From positions 62,001 through 126,000 of the forward strand of contig NZ_CAJNAT010000003.1 of NCBI RefSeq assembly GCF_905220705.1: a DNA stretch of 64,000 bases. The letters are read 5' to 3'. The notes under the pieces were generated by a model. That model saw nothing but the letters and a program-made list of their open reading frames with translations. It had not been told where the DNA came from and did no database searches. Positions within the stretch are counted from its first letter, which is position 1; each line of letters begins with the position of its first letter. Shown here piece after piece: positions 9,551 through 19,754 of the stretch. Position numbers and translations under genes: made by a program. This DNA comes from Paraburkholderia domus (GTDB lineage: Bacteria > Pseudomonadota > Gammaproteobacteria > Burkholderiales > Burkholderiaceae).

Positions 9551-10249
9551 TCAAACCGCGCCGACCAGCCGGTAGCCAACGCCCGTTTCCGTGACGATAT
9601 GCTCCGGTTGCGCCGGGTCCCGTTCCAGTTTCCCGCGCAGATGCGCCATATAGATACGCAGATAGTGATGGCTCTCGACATGCGATGGCCCCCACACGTC
9701 GCGCAGCAATTGCCGGTGCGTCAGCACACGGCCGGCGTGGCGCACCAGCGTCGCCAGCAGGCGGTATTCAATCGGTGTGAGATGGACCGCGACGCCGTCG
9801 CGGCTCACCTGGCGCAAGGCCAGATCGACCGTCACCGCGCCGAAGCGCACCAGCGGCGATTCATTCGCGCCCCCCTGATTGCGGCGCCGCATATGCGCCC
9901 GGATCCGCGCCAGTAGTTCGGAAACACCGAACGGCTTGGTGAGGTAATCGTCCGCGCCGGCATCGAGCGCGGCGACTTTCTCGGTTTCCTGGGTACGAGC
10001 CGACAGCACGATGACCGGCAATTCGCTCCAGCCACGCAGCTCGCGAATCACGTCGAGACCGTCGGTGTCGGGCAAGCCAAGGTCGACGATGACGAGATCG
10101 GGCTTGCGCGTCGCGGCTTCGACGAGACCTTGCTTGCCGGTCTCGGCGTCGTGCACGACGATGCCCTCGCCTTCCAGCGCGGTTCGCACAAAACGGCGAA
10201 TCTGCTTTTCGTCTTCAATCAGGACGACGGTGATGCTCGGGTCACTCAT
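9551..10249 (-). CDS. kdpE: KdpE response regulator
   Basis: 232-aa OmpR/PhoB-type regulator. The receiver domain (about 4-120) has the acidic pocket IEDE at 11-14, phospho-acceptor Asp56 in VIVDLGLPDTDG and the conserved LTKPF lysine. The winged-helix domain follows (about 130-230, ending ETGVGYRL). KdpE activates kdp transcription when K+ is low. The ATG at 10249 overlaps the kdpD stop by 8 nt, so translation is coupled. The frame stays open upstream inside kdpD, but the start is set by homology. Confidence 0.95.
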   Translation of the reverse strand: MSDPSITVVLIEDEKQIRRFVRTALEGEGIVVHDAETGKQGLVEAATRKPDLVIVDLGLPDTDGLDVIRELRGWSELPVIVLSARTQETEKVAALDAGADDYLTKPFGVSELLARIRAHMRRRNQGGANESPLVRFGAVTVDLALRQVSRDGVAVHLTPIEYRLLATLVRHAGRVLTHRQLLRDVWGPSHVESHHYLRIYMAHLRGKLERDPAQPEHIVTETGVGYRLVGAV

Positions 10250-13082
10250 GGCTGGGCTTGGAAAGCGGGTTAAGAGTTGAATCGAGGTCGGACAATGCGT
10301 CGGCGCCTTCGTTTTCCAGCACATCCGGTGCTTCGGGCGGCGTTTCCACCGGCAAGGTGAACCAGAAGCGCGCGCCTTCGACGCGGCCGTCCGCGGACAT
10401 CCGATTGAGCGCGCCGATTGTACCCCCGTGCGCTTCGACGATTGCGCGGCAGATCGCGAGGCCGAGACCGATGCCCGGCTTGGCCGACTCTTTCTCGCCG
10501 CGCGTGAATTTCTCGAACACACGCGCTTCCATGCCGGCCGGCAGACCCGGTCCGTTGTCGTCGACGGCGACGCGTACGAACGACTTGCCGTCCGCGTCGA
10601 GACGTTGCGCGCTAATCGTCAAGGGTGTTTCCGGCGAAGTATATTTGGCCGCGTTCTCAAACAGGTTCGAGAAGAGCCGCTCCATCAGCACGGCATCGAG
10701 GTGCAGCAGCGGCAAATCCGCGGGCAGCTTCACCTGCACCGGATGATTCGCCAGCACGCGTTTGCATGCTCGCAGCGCGGCGCCCACCGTTTCTTCGAGG
10801 AGCGTCCACTGCTGGTTCAGTTGCAGGCTGCCTGCCTGCAAGCGCGCCATGTCGAGCAGATTGGTCACGATGCCTGTCATGCGCAGCGCTTCTTCGTGGA
10901 TCGCGTCGACCAGATCGTCACGGGGTTGCGCACCGGGATGCGCCTCACGCGATTGCGCCAGCATCGACGAGAAGCCGACGATCGTCGTCAAGGGCGTGCG
11001 CAGGTCGTGCGAAATCGCCGACAGCAACGAATTGCGCAAGCGCTCAGATTCCATATTGACGAGCGCATCGCGCGCAATGTCGACGTAGTGCACACGCTCG
11101 AGAGCCAGCGCGATTTGCGCCGCGAACGCATCGAGCATGCGTTGCTGCTCCGGCACATCCAGCTCGCGCTCGTCGCGCATCACGACCGCCAGCACGCCGC
11201 GCGTGCGCATCGGCGCCTTCAGCGGCAGGTACAGCGCGGCGGCGGCCGGCAGCGTATCGGTACCGTGCCCGGCGGGCTTCTGCTGATCGTAGACCCATTG
11301 GCCGACGTCGATATCGAGCATCTCGCCTTCGAGCGTGATCGTCGCGTCGGGGTCTTCGATCTTCTGCTTCACCTGATCGACGCTGTCCGGCAACAGGACC
11401 GCGACGCGCGCGCCGAACACTTCGCTCACATGCCGGCTGCCAATGCCGACGATCTGTTCGGTGGTGAGCGCCGCCGCCAGTTCGCGCGCCATGGCGTACA
11501 TCGCCCCGGTGCGTTGCTCGCGGCGCCGCGCCACGCTCGCCTCGCGGCGCAGGCTCGAGGTGAGATGGCTGATGACAAGCGAGGTCAGCAGCATGCCGAA
11601 GAAGGTCAGCACGTACTGCGTATCGGACACCGACAGCGACATGCGCGGCGGCACGAAGAAAAAGTCGAACGCGGCCACGCTCATGAACGACAGCACGACG
11701 CCCGGTCCGCGCCCCAGCTTCACGGCCGTGAAGATCACGCCGAGCAGGTACAGCATGACGAGGTTGGTCAGATCGATATGGTCGATCAACTGGCTCGACA
11801 ACAGCGTAATGGCCGCGCAGATCGCCAACGCGAAGCCATAGGCGCGCGGCGGTGAACGGCGTTCGCGCGCGGTGCTCAACGCCTCGCGCCACGCGTTGGC
11901 AGTCGTGCTAAGCAAGCGGCGATGCTCGGCGCCGTCACGTTCCGACGACGCGCGGATCAGCGTGAGGTCGAGATCGCCCGCGCGTTCGGCGATGCGCTCG
12001 CCGAGCGGGCGGCGCAACCAGCGCTTGAAACCGGTGCGGGCCGAAGCGCCGGCGACCAGCTTCGAGACGTTGCGAGCCTGCGCGTAACCGATCAGTGCGG
12101 CGACCGCATCGGTTCCGGCGAGCGTCGCGGTTTCAGCGCCGAGTTCGGCGGCGAGCTTCAAGGCATTCAGCGTGCGTTCGCGGCGCGCGTCAGGCAAGCG
12201 CTGCAGCGCCGGCGTTTCCACATAGACGGCGATCCAGTCGGCCTTCAGGCTGGCCGCGAGACGCGCTGCCGCGCGCACCAGCATCGGCGCTTCCGGGCCA
12301 GGGCCGACGCACACCAGCAAGCGCTCACGCGCCTGCCAGATCCGCTGGATCGAACGATCGGCACGATATTCCCGCATCTGCGCATCGACACGGTCCGCGG
12401 TACGGCGCAACGCCAGCTCGCGCAACGCAATCAGGTTGCCTTTGCGAAAGAAGTTGCGCACCGCGCGCTCGGCCTGCTGCGGCAAATACACCTTGCCGTC
12501 GCGCATCCGGTCGAGCAGCTCCTCGGCGGGCAGGTCGACCAATGTGACTTCGTCGGCGCGATCGAACACGCGGTCGGGCACCGTCTCCCAGACACGGATG
12601 CCGGTAATCTGGCCGACCACGTCGTTCAGGCTTTCGAGGTGCTGGACGTTGACCGTGGTGTAGACGTCGATGCCCGCGTCGAGCAGTTCGTAGACATCCT
12701 GCCAGCGCTTCAGATGCCGTGCGCCCTGCACATTCGAATGCGCGAGTTCGTCGACGAGAATCAGTTCCGGCTTGCGGGCGAGCGCGGCGTCGAGATCGAA
12801 CTCGCCGAGCTGGCGCCCGCGATACTCGATCACCGCGAGCGGCAACACGTCGAGGCCTTCGAGCAGCGCCGCCGTTTCGCTGCGGCCATGCGTTTCGGCG
12901 ATGCCGATCACCACGTCCGCGCCTTCATCGGCACGGCGCCGCGCGGCCTGCAACATCGCATAGGTCTTGCCGACGCCCGCCGACGCGCCGAAGAAAATCT
13001 TCAGCCTGCCGCGCTGACGTTTTTCTTCGTCGCGTTGCAGCTTGTCGAGCAGTTCGTCAGGATCGGGGCGGTTCATGCTCAT
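10242..13082 (-). CDS. kdpD: KdpD sensor histidine kinase
   Basis: 946-aa inner-membrane sensor. Domain order: N-terminal KdpD domain with Walker A GASAGVGKT at 32-40; UspA-like domain (LLVCVGPGPEAP onward, about 250-370); four-TM block (about 400-500); GAF-like region; HisKA with SHDLRTPLT; and HATPase with the DNGPGLP and GIGLGLAICR boxes. It phosphorylates KdpE under K+ limitation. ATGs at 13082 and 13076 are both possible; neither has a strong ribosome-binding site. A 141-nt gap separates it from kdpC, the only sizeable gap in the locus, so a weak internal promoter is possible. Confidence 0.96.
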   Translation of the reverse strand: MSMNRPDPDELLDKLQRDEEKRQRGRLKIFFGASAGVGKTYAMLQAARRRADEGADVVIGIAETHGRSETAALLEGLDVLPLAVIEYRGRQLGEFDLDAALARKPELILVDELAHSNVQGARHLKRWQDVYELLDAGIDVYTTVNVQHLESLNDVVGQITGIRVWETVPDRVFDRADEVTLVDLPAEELLDRMRDGKVYLPQQAERAVRNFFRKGNLIALRELALRRTADRVDAQMREYRADRSIQRIWQARERLLVCVGPGPEAPMLVRAAARLAASLKADWIAVYVETPALQRLPDARRERTLNALKLAAELGAETATLAGTDAVAALIGYAQARNVSKLVAGASARTGFKRWLRRPLGERIAERAGDLDLTLIRASSERDGAEHRRLLSTTANAWREALSTARERRSPPRAYGFALAICAAITLLSSQLIDHIDLTNLVMLYLLGVIFTAVKLGRGPGVVLSFMSVAAFDFFFVPPRMSLSVSDTQYVLTFFGMLLTSLVISHLTSSLRREASVARRREQRTGAMYAMARELAAALTTEQIVGIGSRHVSEVFGARVAVLLPDSVDQVKQKIEDPDATITLEGEMLDIDVGQWVYDQQKPAGHGTDTLPAAAALYLPLKAPMRTRGVLAVVMRDERELDVPEQQRMLDAFAAQIALALERVHYVDIARDALVNMESERLRNSLLSAISHDLRTPLTTIVGFSSMLAQSREAHPGAQPRDDLVDAIHEEALRMTGIVTNLLDMARLQAGSLQLNQQWTLLEETVGAALRACKRVLANHPVQVKLPADLPLLHLDAVLMERLFSNLFENAAKYTSPETPLTISAQRLDADGKSFVRVAVDDNGPGLPAGMEARVFEKFTRGEKESAKPGIGLGLAICRAIVEAHGGTIGALNRMSADGRVEGARFWFTLPVETPPEAPDVLENEGADALSDLDSTLNPLSKPSHE

Positions 13083-13223
13083 TGGTTTTCATAGTAAAGC
13101 GAGCGGCGGTGCTTGCATGGTGGCACGGCAGGGGCAGCGCTGCAAATGGCGAAGGCGGCACCCCATGGACGCCGCCTCCTCTAACCACAGCCATCAACGG
13201 CGCCCGTCGATGCCCAGCGACGC

Positions 13224-13802
13224 TCAACCGTGTTTCATCTCATCCAGTGCGAGATTCAGTTGCAGCACGTTCACGCGCGGCTCACCCAGAATGCCGAACT
13301 GACGGCCGCTCGTATAACGATCGACCAGCGCCTGCACATCGTTCGTGGCGAGCTTACGCGCTTTAGCGACGCGTTCGATCTGATACGCGGCGGCCGCCGG
13401 GCTGATCTCAGGATCGAGACCGCTGCCCGAGGACGTCACCAGATCGACCGGCACCGGCTGCGACATGTCCGTGCCGGCCGCCTTCAACGCGTCGATGCGG
13501 CCTTTGATTTCGTCGGTCAGCGCCGGGTTGGTCGGGCCGAGGTTCGAACCGCCCGAATTGGTCGCGTTATACGGCATCGGGCTGGTGGCCGACAACCGGC
13601 CCCAGAAGTACTGCGGCGCATCGAACTGCTGGCCGATCAGCTTCGAGCCGACCACTTTGCCGTCCTGCTCGAGCAGGCTGCCGTTGGCCTGGTTGTTGAA
13701 GGCCGCCTGACCGACTGCAGTCATCACGGCGGGATAAGCAAGTCCGGTGACGGCGGTCAGTACCGCGAAGATCACGATCAGCGGACGGAACAGATTTTTC
13801 AT
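13224..13802 (-). CDS. kdpC: KdpC, potassium-transporting ATPase subunit C
   Basis: 192-aa single-span subunit of the KdpFABC P-type K+ pump. TM helix at about 5-30 ([21 protein letters not shown]). Family blocks include [33 protein letters not shown] and [17 protein letters not shown] near the C-terminal half. The AAC/TCC-rich leader at 13803-13832 holds an AAGGAG-like ribosome-binding site. Length matches the family. Confidence 0.96.
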   Translation of the reverse strand: MKNLFRPLIVIFAVLTAVTGLAYPAVMTAVGQAAFNNQANGSLLEQDGKVVGSKLIGQQFDAPQYFWGRLSATSPMPYNATNSGGSNLGPTNPALTDEIKGRIDALKAAGTDMSQPVPVDLVTSSGSGLDPEISPAAAAYQIERVAKARKLATNDVQALVDRYTSGRQFGILGEPRVNVLQLNLALDEMKHG

Positions 13803-13832
13803 GACAGGTAACTCCTTTTAAGCTGCCGCTTC

Positions 13833-15917
13833 TCAAACCCAGCCGAACGCGGCCAGCACCATATCGATCAGCTTGATGCCGATGAACGGCACGATGATCC
13901 CGCCCAGACCGTAGACCAGCAGATTGCGGCGCAACAGGATCGCCGCGCCCAGCGCCCGGTACTTCACGCCTTTGAGGGCCAGCGGAATCAGCAGCACGAT
14001 GATCAGCGCGTTGAAAATCACCGCCGACATGATTGCCGAGGCCGGCGTGGCCAGATGCATCACATTCAGCGCGTTCAGTGCCGGATAGGTGGTCGCGAAC
14101 GCAGCCGGGATGATCGCGAAGTACTTGGCGACGTCGTTGGCGATCGAGAACGTGGTGAGCGAGCCGCGCGTCATCAGCATCTGCTTGCCGATTTCGACGA
14201 TCTCGATCAGCTTGGTCGGATTCGAATCGAGGTCGACCATGTTGCCGGCTTCTTTCGCGGCCTGCGTGCCGGTGTTCATCGCCACCGCGACGTCGGCCTG
14301 GGCGAGTGCCGGGGCGTCGTTGGTACCGTCGCCGGTCATCGCCACCAGACGGCCTTCGGCCTGGTGCGCGCGGATCGTGGCGAGCTTCGCTTCCGGCGTG
14401 GCTTCGGCGAGGAAATCGTCGACGCCTGCCTCTGCTGCGATCGCTGCTGCCGTCAGCCGGTTGTCGCCGGTGACCATGATGGTCTTGATGCCCATCTTGC
14501 GCAGTTCGGCGAAGCGTTCCTTGATACCGCCCTTCACCACGTCCTTCAGTTCGATCACGCCGAGCACGCGTGCGCCCTGCGCGCCTTTCTCGGCGACCAC
14601 CAGCGGTGTGCTGCCGCGACGGGCAACTTCGGCCACTGCCGTGCTCACTTCGTTCGGGAAACGGCCGCCATTCGCTTCAACGTAGTTCTTCACTGCGTCA
14701 GCCGCGCCCTTGCGGATTTCGCGTCCCGGAAGATCCACGCCGCTCATCCGGGTTTGCGCCGTGAAGGCGAGGAATTCAGCGTGCAGCGAGGCCATATCGC
14801 GTTGACGGATATTGAAACGCTGCTTGGCCAGCACGACGATGCTGCGGCCTTCCGGCGTTTCGTCGGCAAGCGACGAAAGCTGAGCGGCATCGGCGAGTGC
14901 TTCTTCCGTCAAGCCCGGCGCCGGCACGAATTGCGATGCCTGGCGGTTACCGAGCGTGATCGTGCCGGTCTTGTCGAGCAGCAACACGTCGACGTCACCG
15001 GCCGCTTCCACCGCACGGCCCGAAGTCGCGATCACATTCGCCTGCATCATCCGGCTCATACCGGCCACACCGATCGCCGACAACAGCCCGCCGATGGTGG
15101 TCGGAATCAGACACACCAGCAATGCGACCAGCGCGGTAATCGTGACCACGTGGCCCGCTTTTGCCGCTTCGACCGAAAACATCGAGAACGGCAGCAGCGT
15201 CGCGGTAGCCAGCAACATCACGATGGTCAGCGCGACCAGCAGAATCGTCAGGGCGATTTCGTTCGGCGTCTTCTGACGCTTGGCGCCTTCGACCATCGCG
15301 ATCATGCGGTCGAGGAAGGCTTCGCCCGGATTGGCCGTGACGCGTACGACGATCCAGTCCGACAGCACACGCGTGCCGCCCGTCACCGACGAAAAATCGC
15401 CGCCCGACTCGCGGATCACCGGTGCGGATTCGCCCGTGATCGCCGATTCGTCCACGGACGCAACACCGTCGATCACTTCACCGTCGGCCGGAATCACGTC
15501 GCCCGTTTCGACCAGCACAACATCGCCTTTACGCAGATCGGACGCCGTCAGAATGCGGATCGGCGACTTCGGATGCGGCTCGTTGAGCTTCTTGGCCATC
15601 ACGTCTTTCTTCGCGCTGCGCAGCGACGCTGCCTGGGCCTTGGAACGGCCTTCGGCGAGCGCTTCCGCGAAGTTCGCGAACAGCACCGTGAACCACAGCC
15701 ACAAGGTGACCGCGAGAATGAAGCCCGCGGGCGCCTCGGCCTGACCGCCGAGCGCGGCGATCCACAGAATGGTCGTCAGAATACTGCCGACGTACACGCA
15801 GAACATCACCGGATTGCGGAACTGCGTGCGCGGCGTGAGCTTCTTGAAGGAGTCCACGATCGCCGGGCGCACCAGCGCCGGGTCGAACATGGACCTGGTT
15901 GCATTATGTTCAGTCAT
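13833..15917 (-). CDS. kdpB: KdpB, potassium-transporting P-type ATPase subunit B
   Basis: 694-aa catalytic subunit. The actuator loop TGES is at 161-164 (Ser164 matches the inhibitory phosphorylation site known in E. coli), phosphorylation site DKTGT has Asp315, and the hinge motif [11 protein letters not shown] is present, together with six to seven TM helices. ATP hydrolysis drives K+ uptake through KdpA. Separated by about 70 nt from kdpA upstream and 30 nt from kdpC downstream. Confidence 0.97.
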   Translation of the reverse strand: MTEHNATRSMFDPALVRPAIVDSFKKLTPRTQFRNPVMFCVYVGSILTTILWIAALGGQAEAPAGFILAVTLWLWFTVLFANFAEALAEGRSKAQAASLRSAKKDVMAKKLNEPHPKSPIRILTASDLRKGDVVLVETGDVIPADGEVIDGVASVDESAITGESAPVIRESGGDFSSVTGGTRVLSDWIVVRVTANPGEAFLDRMIAMVEGAKRQKTPNEIALTILLVALTIVMLLATATLLPFSMFSVEAAKAGHVVTITALVALLVCLIPTTIGGLLSAIGVAGMSRMMQANVIATSGRAVEAAGDVDVLLLDKTGTITLGNRQASQFVPAPGLTEEALADAAQLSSLADETPEGRSIVVLAKQRFNIRQRDMASLHAEFLAFTAQTRMSGVDLPGREIRKGAADAVKNYVEANGGRFPNEVSTAVAEVARRGSTPLVVAEKGAQGARVLGVIELKDVVKGGIKERFAELRKMGIKTIMVTGDNRLTAAAIAAEAGVDDFLAEATPEAKLATIRAHQAEGRLVAMTGDGTNDAPALAQADVAVAMNTGTQAAKEAGNMVDLDSNPTKLIEIVEIGKQMLMTRGSLTTFSIANDVAKYFAIIPAAFATTYPALNALNVMHLATPASAIMSAVIFNALIIVLLIPLALKGVKYRALGAAILLRRNLLVYGLGGIIVPFIGIKLIDMVLAAFGWV

Positions 15918-15985
15918 TGAATCCTCGAATTTCCCGTTTGCGCCTATTCACTCGTTGGTCGCCTGTGTCATCCCTACGGGCCGCC

Positions 15986-17791
15986 TCAATGGGCGCCCAT
16001 CATCATCAGATGTTCGACACCAGGTCCGAGCGCGAGCGCGGGCACATAAGTCAGCGCACCGACCAGCAGCACCGTGCCGAGCAAAAGCACGACGAACAGC
16101 GGGCCGTGAGTCGGCAGCGTGCCGCCGGTCACACCGATGCGCTTCTTCGAAGCCAGCGAACCGGCAATCGCCAGCACCGGGATGATCGTGCCGAAGCGGC
16201 CAAACCACATCGCGATCGCCGTGAGCCAGTTGTAGAACGGGGTGCTCACCGTCAGACCAGCAAACGCACTACCGTTGTTATTCGCGGCCGAGCTGAACGC
16301 GTAGAGGATTTCGGAGAAGCCGTGTGCACCGGGGTTTGCGATGCCCGCTTTGCCCGCATCGGTCAGCACCGCGATCGACGTGCCCACCAGCACCAGCAGC
16401 GGTGTGAGCAGCACCACGATCGAGACCATCTTCATCTCGTACGCTTCGATCTTCTTGCCGACGTATTCAGGCGTGCGGCCGATCATCAGGCCTGCCACGA
16501 ACACGGCCAGCAGTGCGAACACAAGCATGCCGTACATACCGGAACCCACGCCGCCGAAGATCACTTCACCGAGTTGCATCAGCAGCATCGGATAGAGGCC
16601 GCCGATCGGCGTCAGCGAGTCGTGCGTATTTGCTACCGCGCCGCACGAAGCCGCCGTGGTCGCCACCGTGAAGATGCCCGACTGCGCGATACCAAAGCGC
16701 GTTTCCTTGCCTTCCGCGTTACCGCCCGACTGCAACGCATTCGCCGATTGATCGACGTGCAACGCGGCGATCGCCGGGTTGCCGCCTTGCTCCGCGCTGA
16801 TCTCACCGAACACACAAACGGCAAACGCAATCGTCATAGCCGCGAGCACGGCCACGCCTTGTTTGCGGTCCGAGATCATCCGACCGAACACCAGCGCCAA
16901 TGCCGCCGGAATGATCAGGATCGAGAAGATCTGCAGGAAGTTCGAGAACGGCGTCGGGTTTTCATACGGATGCGCCGAGTTGCCGTTAAAGAAGCCGCCA
17001 CCGTTGGTGCCGAGCATCTTGATCGCTTCCTGCGATGCGACCGGGCCCATGGCAATGGTTTGCGTCTTCACCGGCGTATCGACGGTGACCGCATTGCCCT
17101 TGGCATCCTTCACCGGGTTGCCTTGCGCATCGAGCTTCGGTGCGGCATAGGTCGTGGTTTGCAGCGTCGGCACGTCCTGATACGACTTGAAGTTCTGGAT
17201 CACGCCCTGGCTCATCAGGATCGCAGCGATGATCGCCGACATCGGCAGCAACACGTAAAGCGTCACACGTGTCAGGTCGACCCAGAAGTTGCCGATGGTT
17301 TGCGCGGTGTGACGCGCGAAACCACGAATCAGCGCGATCACCACGACGATGCCGGTAGCGGCCGAGAAGAAGTTCTGGACGGTGAAGCCGAGCATCTGCG
17401 CCAGATAGCCGACGGTCTGCTCAGGCGTGTAATCCTGCCAGTTCGTGTTGGTCACGAAGCTGACTGCCGTATTGAACGCACCGTCGACCGTCATCGGGCC
17501 GAACTGCTGCGGATTGCCCGGCAGCCAGCCTTGCACGCGCAACAGCACGTAAAGGAACAGCGCGCCGAGCGCGTTGAACGCGATCGTGGCGATCGCATAG
17601 TGCTTCCAACCCATTTCCGTCGACGGATCGACGCCCGCGATGCGATACAGCAAACGCTCGAGCGGGCCGCCGAAGCGGACCACGCGAGACGTGCCGTCCA
17701 TCACATTGGTCAAATAACGGGACATCGGCACCGCGGCTGCCAGCAGCACGACGATGAAAAGGCCCGCCTGCAGGACATTGTTCGAGTTCAT
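15986..17791 (-). CDS. kdpA: KdpA, potassium-transporting ATPase subunit A
   Basis: 601-aa channel-like subunit with about ten TM helices and four pore loops of the Trk/Ktr superfamily (for example VTNTNWQDY, GTNGGGFFN and NNNGSAFAG). It holds the selectivity filter for K+ in KdpFABC. The ATG at 17791 overlaps the kdpF stop by 4 nt (ATGA), indicating translational coupling. Confidence 0.97.
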   Translation of the reverse strand: MNSNNVLQAGLFIVVLLAAAVPMSRYLTNVMDGTSRVVRFGGPLERLLYRIAGVDPSTEMGWKHYAIATIAFNALGALFLYVLLRVQGWLPGNPQQFGPMTVDGAFNTAVSFVTNTNWQDYTPEQTVGYLAQMLGFTVQNFFSAATGIVVVIALIRGFARHTAQTIGNFWVDLTRVTLYVLLPMSAIIAAILMSQGVIQNFKSYQDVPTLQTTTYAAPKLDAQGNPVKDAKGNAVTVDTPVKTQTIAMGPVASQEAIKMLGTNGGGFFNGNSAHPYENPTPFSNFLQIFSILIIPAALALVFGRMISDRKQGVAVLAAMTIAFAVCVFGEISAEQGGNPAIAALHVDQSANALQSGGNAEGKETRFGIAQSGIFTVATTAASCGAVANTHDSLTPIGGLYPMLLMQLGEVIFGGVGSGMYGMLVFALLAVFVAGLMIGRTPEYVGKKIEAYEMKMVSIVVLLTPLLVLVGTSIAVLTDAGKAGIANPGAHGFSEILYAFSSAANNNGSAFAGLTVSTPFYNWLTAIAMWFGRFGTIIPVLAIAGSLASKKRIGVTGGTLPTHGPLFVVLLLGTVLLVGALTYVPALALGPGVEHLMMMGAH

Positions 17792-17880
17792 TCAATGTCC
17801 TCCGCGCGCAACAGCGCATAGACCAGGTACACAAACAACAGCGCGGTAGCCGCGCCCGACAACCAGAGGATCCAGTTCAT
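17788..17880 (-). CDS. kdpF: KdpF, small stabilising subunit
   Basis: 30-aa single-TM peptide starting MNWILWLSGAATALLFVYLV and ending LLRAEDIE. KdpF stabilises the KdpABC complex in the membrane. It overlaps the kdpA start by 4 nt and its own ATG overlaps the stop of the preceding 37-codon ORF by 4 nt. Confidence 0.93.
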   Translation of the reverse strand: MNWILWLSGAATALLFVYLVYALLRAEDIE

Positions 17881-17990
17881 GACCGAGCCCCCTGCCCACG
17901 CCGGAACTGCATCAGCTTCTCGCAGCCGGCAATCAACGCAAAGGTCAGTGCGAAAAACAGCACCATCCCCCCGACATACAGCACATCCAT
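17877..17990 (-). CDS. 37-aa putative membrane peptide, first gene of the kdp operon
   Basis: Short ORF MDVLYVGGMVLFFALTFALI then AGCEKLMQF and a basic tail ending in GARS. It has one hydrophobic span (about 5-22) followed by a cytoplasmic basic end. An AATAAAA leader precedes the ATG and the stop overlaps the kdpF start by 4 nt (ATGA), so it is placed to be translated with kdpF and kdpA. I recall similar tiny ORFs at this position in other proteobacteria, sometimes named after the ATPase, but know of no tested function. Could be an accessory KdpF-like subunit or a leader peptide. Confidence 0.72.
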   Translation of the reverse strand: MDVLYVGGMVLFFALTFALIAGCEKLMQFRRGQGARS

Positions 17991-18095
17991 TTTTATTCCC
18001 CATTCACGGACTTTGGATAGGTGGAACGTTATGCCGATCCGCGTAAAGGGCTGGTCAAAGATCTGAGATGGGGTGTAAAAAACGCGTAAACGGAA

Positions 18096-18127
18096 AAGGC
18101 CGTTCCACCCTGAGATGGAACGGCCTT
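18096..18127 (-). terminator. rho-independent terminator after the quinone oxidoreductase gene
   Basis: Perfect 12-bp inverted repeat AAGGCCGTTCCA / TGGAACGGCCTT with an 8-nt loop. On the minus strand it is followed by TTTTCCG and a later T-run. It lies downstream of the oxidoreductase stop at 18251 and upstream of the kdp promoter region, insulating the two minus-strand units. Confidence 0.8.
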
Positions 18128-18250
18128 GTGCCGATGGGGTATAGGTTTGCGGTGTTTCACGCCGGCCTGGCTGCCACGCACAGGAAGCGACATGGCGCTG
18201 TGGCGTTTACACCTGCACGACGCTCCGTCCTGCGCTCATGGCATGAGCGT

Positions 18251-19225
18251 TTATGGCAGCAACACCGTCGAGCCCGTGGTGCGGCGCCCTTCGAGGTCCG
18301 CGTGCGCCTTCCCGACATCAGCCAACGCGTAGCGCTGATTGATACTGGTCTTCACCTTGCCCGACACCAGCACGTCGAACAACTCCGAGGACATCGCCTC
18401 GTAGTCGCTGCGCTTGGCGATATAGGTGAAGAGTGTCGGGCGCGTAAAGAACAGCGAACCGCGTCCGGCGAATTCCGACGAATCGATCGGCGGCAGCGGT
18501 CCCGATGCATTGCCGAAGCTCACGAACATACCGAGCGGCGCGAGACAGTCGAGCGAGCCCGTAAACGTGTCTTTGCCGATCGAGTCATACACCACCGGCA
18601 CACCCGCACCGTTTGTGATCTCGCGCACGCGCTTGGTGAAGTTCTCGCGCGTATAAACGATCGCATGGTCGCAGCCGTGCGCCTTGGCGATCTCGGCTTT
18701 CTCATCGGAACCGACCGTGCCGATCACCGTTGCGCCGAGCGCCTTCGCCCACTGGCAAACCAGCAGCCCGACGCCGCCGGCCGCGGCCTGGATCAGGATC
18801 GTGTCGCCGGCTTTCACCGGATACGTGCGGCGCAGCAGATACTGCGCGGTCAGCCCTTGCAGCATGACGGACGCGGCCTGCTCGTCGGTCAATGCATCGG
18901 GCACCTTGACGACTTGCGCCGCCGCCAGCACACGCTCCTGGGTGTATGCGCCAGGCGGGCGCGCCACGTACGCCACGCGATCGCCCGCTTTGAGACCAGT
19001 CACGCCTGTGCCGACCGCGGTGACTTCACCCGCCGCTTCCATACCGAGGCCGCCCGGCAGCGGCAGCGGGTATAGGCCCGTGCGGAAATACACGTCGATA
19101 TAGTTCAGGCCGACCGCAGTCTGCTTGATGCGAATCTCGCCCGCAGCCGGCTCGCCCACTTCGACGTCGACCCATTTCATGACCTCGGGGCCGCCGGTTT
19201 TATCGAATCGGATTGCTTTGACCAT
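18251..19225 (-). CDS. NADPH:quinone oxidoreductase, zinc-independent MDR family
   Basis: 324-aa medium-chain dehydrogenase/reductase of the Qor/zeta-crystallin type. The GroES-like N-terminal half contains GLNYIDVYFRTGLYPLPLP, and the Rossmann half the AAAGGVGLLVCQWAKALG coenzyme loop. The zinc-ligand cysteines of alcohol dehydrogenases are absent, as expected. Typically a one-electron quinone or enone reductase. The second Met (19225) is preferred, with a GAGG ribosome-binding site before it. It lies 51 nt downstream of the methylglyoxal synthase gene on the same strand. Confidence 0.92.
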   Translation of the reverse strand: MVKAIRFDKTGGPEVMKWVDVEVGEPAAGEIRIKQTAVGLNYIDVYFRTGLYPLPLPGGLGMEAAGEVTAVGTGVTGLKAGDRVAYVARPPGAYTQERVLAAAQVVKVPDALTDEQAASVMLQGLTAQYLLRRTYPVKAGDTILIQAAAGGVGLLVCQWAKALGATVIGTVGSDEKAEIAKAHGCDHAIVYTRENFTKRVREITNGAGVPVVYDSIGKDTFTGSLDCLAPLGMFVSFGNASGPLPPIDSSEFAGRGSLFFTRPTLFTYIAKRSDYEAMSSELFDVLVSGKVKTSINQRYALADVGKAHADLEGRRTTGSTVLLP

Positions 19226-19276
19226 CATGCCTCCTTGTTATGGTTTCGCTTGATCGTGAAGCTACCACCTGTTCCT

Positions 19277-19666
19277 TCAGACCTGCTGCGTGAAGCGCAA
19301 GGTCAGCACGTCGAGAATCATTCGCGCGGTCGAAATGTTCGTGGCGCACGGGATGTTGTGAACGTCGCAGGCACGCACCAGCGCGTTGATATCCGGCTCG
19401 TGCGGCTGCGGCGTCATCGGGTCGCGCAGAAAGATCACCATGTCTACCCGCCCTTCCGCGAGCTGCGCGCCGATCTGCAGATCGCCGCCATGCGGGCCGG
19501 ACAACATGCGTTCGACCGTGAGGCCATGCGCGTCGCCAATGCGCGTACCGGTCGTGCCGGTCGCGACGATCTCGCAGCGCCTGAGCGTATCGACATATTC
19601 GCCGGCCAGTTTGACGATGTCGTCTTTCTTGTGATCGTGCGCTATCAGTGCAATGCGGGTGCTCAT
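19277..19666 (-). CDS. mgsA: methylglyoxal synthase
   Basis: 129-aa enzyme converting dihydroxyacetone phosphate to methylglyoxal plus phosphate, a phosphate-releasing bypass of lower glycolysis. The catalytic aspartate corresponds to Asp62 in [10 protein letters not shown], and His103 in VHNIPCATN completes the phosphate/substrate site. The length is slightly shorter than the E. coli enzyme, as in other betaproteobacteria. An AGGAGT ribosome-binding site precedes the ATG. A quinone/enone reductase gene follows. Confidence 0.95.
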   Translation of the reverse strand: MSTRIALIAHDHKKDDIVKLAGEYVDTLRRCEIVATGTTGTRIGDAHGLTVERMLSGPHGGDLQIGAQLAEGRVDMVIFLRDPMTPQPHEPDINALVRACDVHNIPCATNISTARMILDVLTLRFTQQV

Positions 19667-19754
19667 GACGTAAGACTCCTGAAACCGTTGTGATTGTCGT
19701 TGTTGTGGTGAGGGTGAGGGTGATGCCGGTGCCGGCGCATCAAAACGCGCCCGT

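Noticed and set aside
9551..10522. KdpE with a 91-residue N-terminal extension
   Set aside because: The extra part is the kdpD coding region in another frame; the receiver domain starts at the ATG at 10249.
14055..17821. Two very long plus-strand open frames (621 and 640 codons) opposite kdpB and kdpA
   Set aside because: They are antisense shadows of strongly conserved Kdp genes in GC-rich DNA; composition is His/Arg/Gln-rich and unlike any family.
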